A stretch of 64,000 nucleotides of DNA, from positions 124,001-188,000 of the forward strand of contig CAVTCJ010000001.1 of the NCBI GenBank assembly GCA_963733145.1, written 5' to 3'. Shown piece after piece: positions 63,937-64,000 of the stretch. This DNA is from JAHIKV01 sp963733145. GTDB lineage: Bacteria > Planctomycetota > Planctomycetia > Pirellulales > Thermoguttaceae. Made by a program: the position numbers and the translations under genes. Within the stretch, counting starts at the first letter, position 1. Each line of letters opens with the position of its first letter. Under the pieces are notes generated by a model that was not told where the DNA came from, did no database searches, and saw nothing but the letters and a program-made list of their open reading frames with translations.

Positions 63937-64000
63937 ACGCGTCACCGCTTATCAGGACGAGTTAAGGGGCCGGGTGGACGAGTAAACGGCGCCGGGAGTC

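Noticed and set aside
1..64000. tRNA, rRNA or riboswitch genes
   Set aside because: I scanned intergenic regions for T-loop-like GGTTCGAATCC sequences, rRNA segments and known riboswitch cores and saw none that I could support; a covariance-model search would be needed to exclude them.

Overview
The window is GC-rich (roughly 60% or more by eye), and its gene content points to a member of the Planctomycetota (Pirellulales-like). The signs are an ECF sigma factor of the Rhodopirellula/Verrucomicrobium type next to a FecR-like anti-sigma protein, a secreted HAF-repeat/dockerin/PEP-CTERM protein, an ASKHA/2Fe-2S corrinoid-activator-like protein, a secreted prenyltransferase-like repeat protein, and very many dispersed palindromic repeats. 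This placement is inferred from gene content; no rRNA or tRNA gene was seen.

Layout. 1-7 kb: partial membrane protein, thymidylate-synthase-like gene, MFS exporter, S41 protease, CyuA-like desulfidase and a cupin epimerase. 7-11 kb: PEP-CTERM protein, FecR-like protein and its sigma factor. 11-15 kb: argS, pyruvate kinase and a VapBC pair. 17-20 kb: a Rieske / cytochrome b / nine-heme cytochrome c operon, a candidate quinol:cytochrome oxidoreductase. 20-25 kb, convergent with it: a sulfate-assimilation operon (APS/PAPS reductase, siroheme sulfite reductase, siroheme synthase fused to HemD), with a strong dyad upstream. 25-34 kb: efflux adaptor, metallophosphoesterase, MFS, corrinoid-activator-like gene with its LysR regulator, and a Cys/Met PLP enzyme. 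34-41 kb: mnmG, HigBA, acyl-AMP ligase and a decayed toxin-antitoxin pair. 41-48 kb: DUF481-like protein, MFS and a 5-oxoprolinase/hydantoinase A-B gene. 48-54 kb: a CDP-alcohol phosphotransferase and CdsA-like pair (YnbA/YnbB-like), small genes, a prenyltransferase-like repeat protein and hisS. 54-59 kb: a restriction-modification locus with one nuclease and two methyltransferases. 59-64 kb: ABC-2 permease, repeat arrays, a membrane protein and a ferritin-like protein.

Two genome-wide properties stand out. First, repeats are everywhere: 104-bp, 122-bp and 276-bp MITE-like elements (some copies identical, some with clear target duplications, one nested inside another repeat) and many smaller palindromes. 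Several palindromes lie in frame inside protein genes (argS, pyk, mnmG, the FecR-like gene, the corrinoid activator, an MFS gene and both halves of the oxoprolinase) and add peptides without breaking the reading frame, much like Rickettsia palindromic elements. Second, about thirty single-base frameshifts split otherwise conserved genes. Their even spread, including housekeeping genes, suggests consensus errors in the assembly more than biological decay. CDS coordinates below therefore span the whole reconstructed gene and give the approximate break points.
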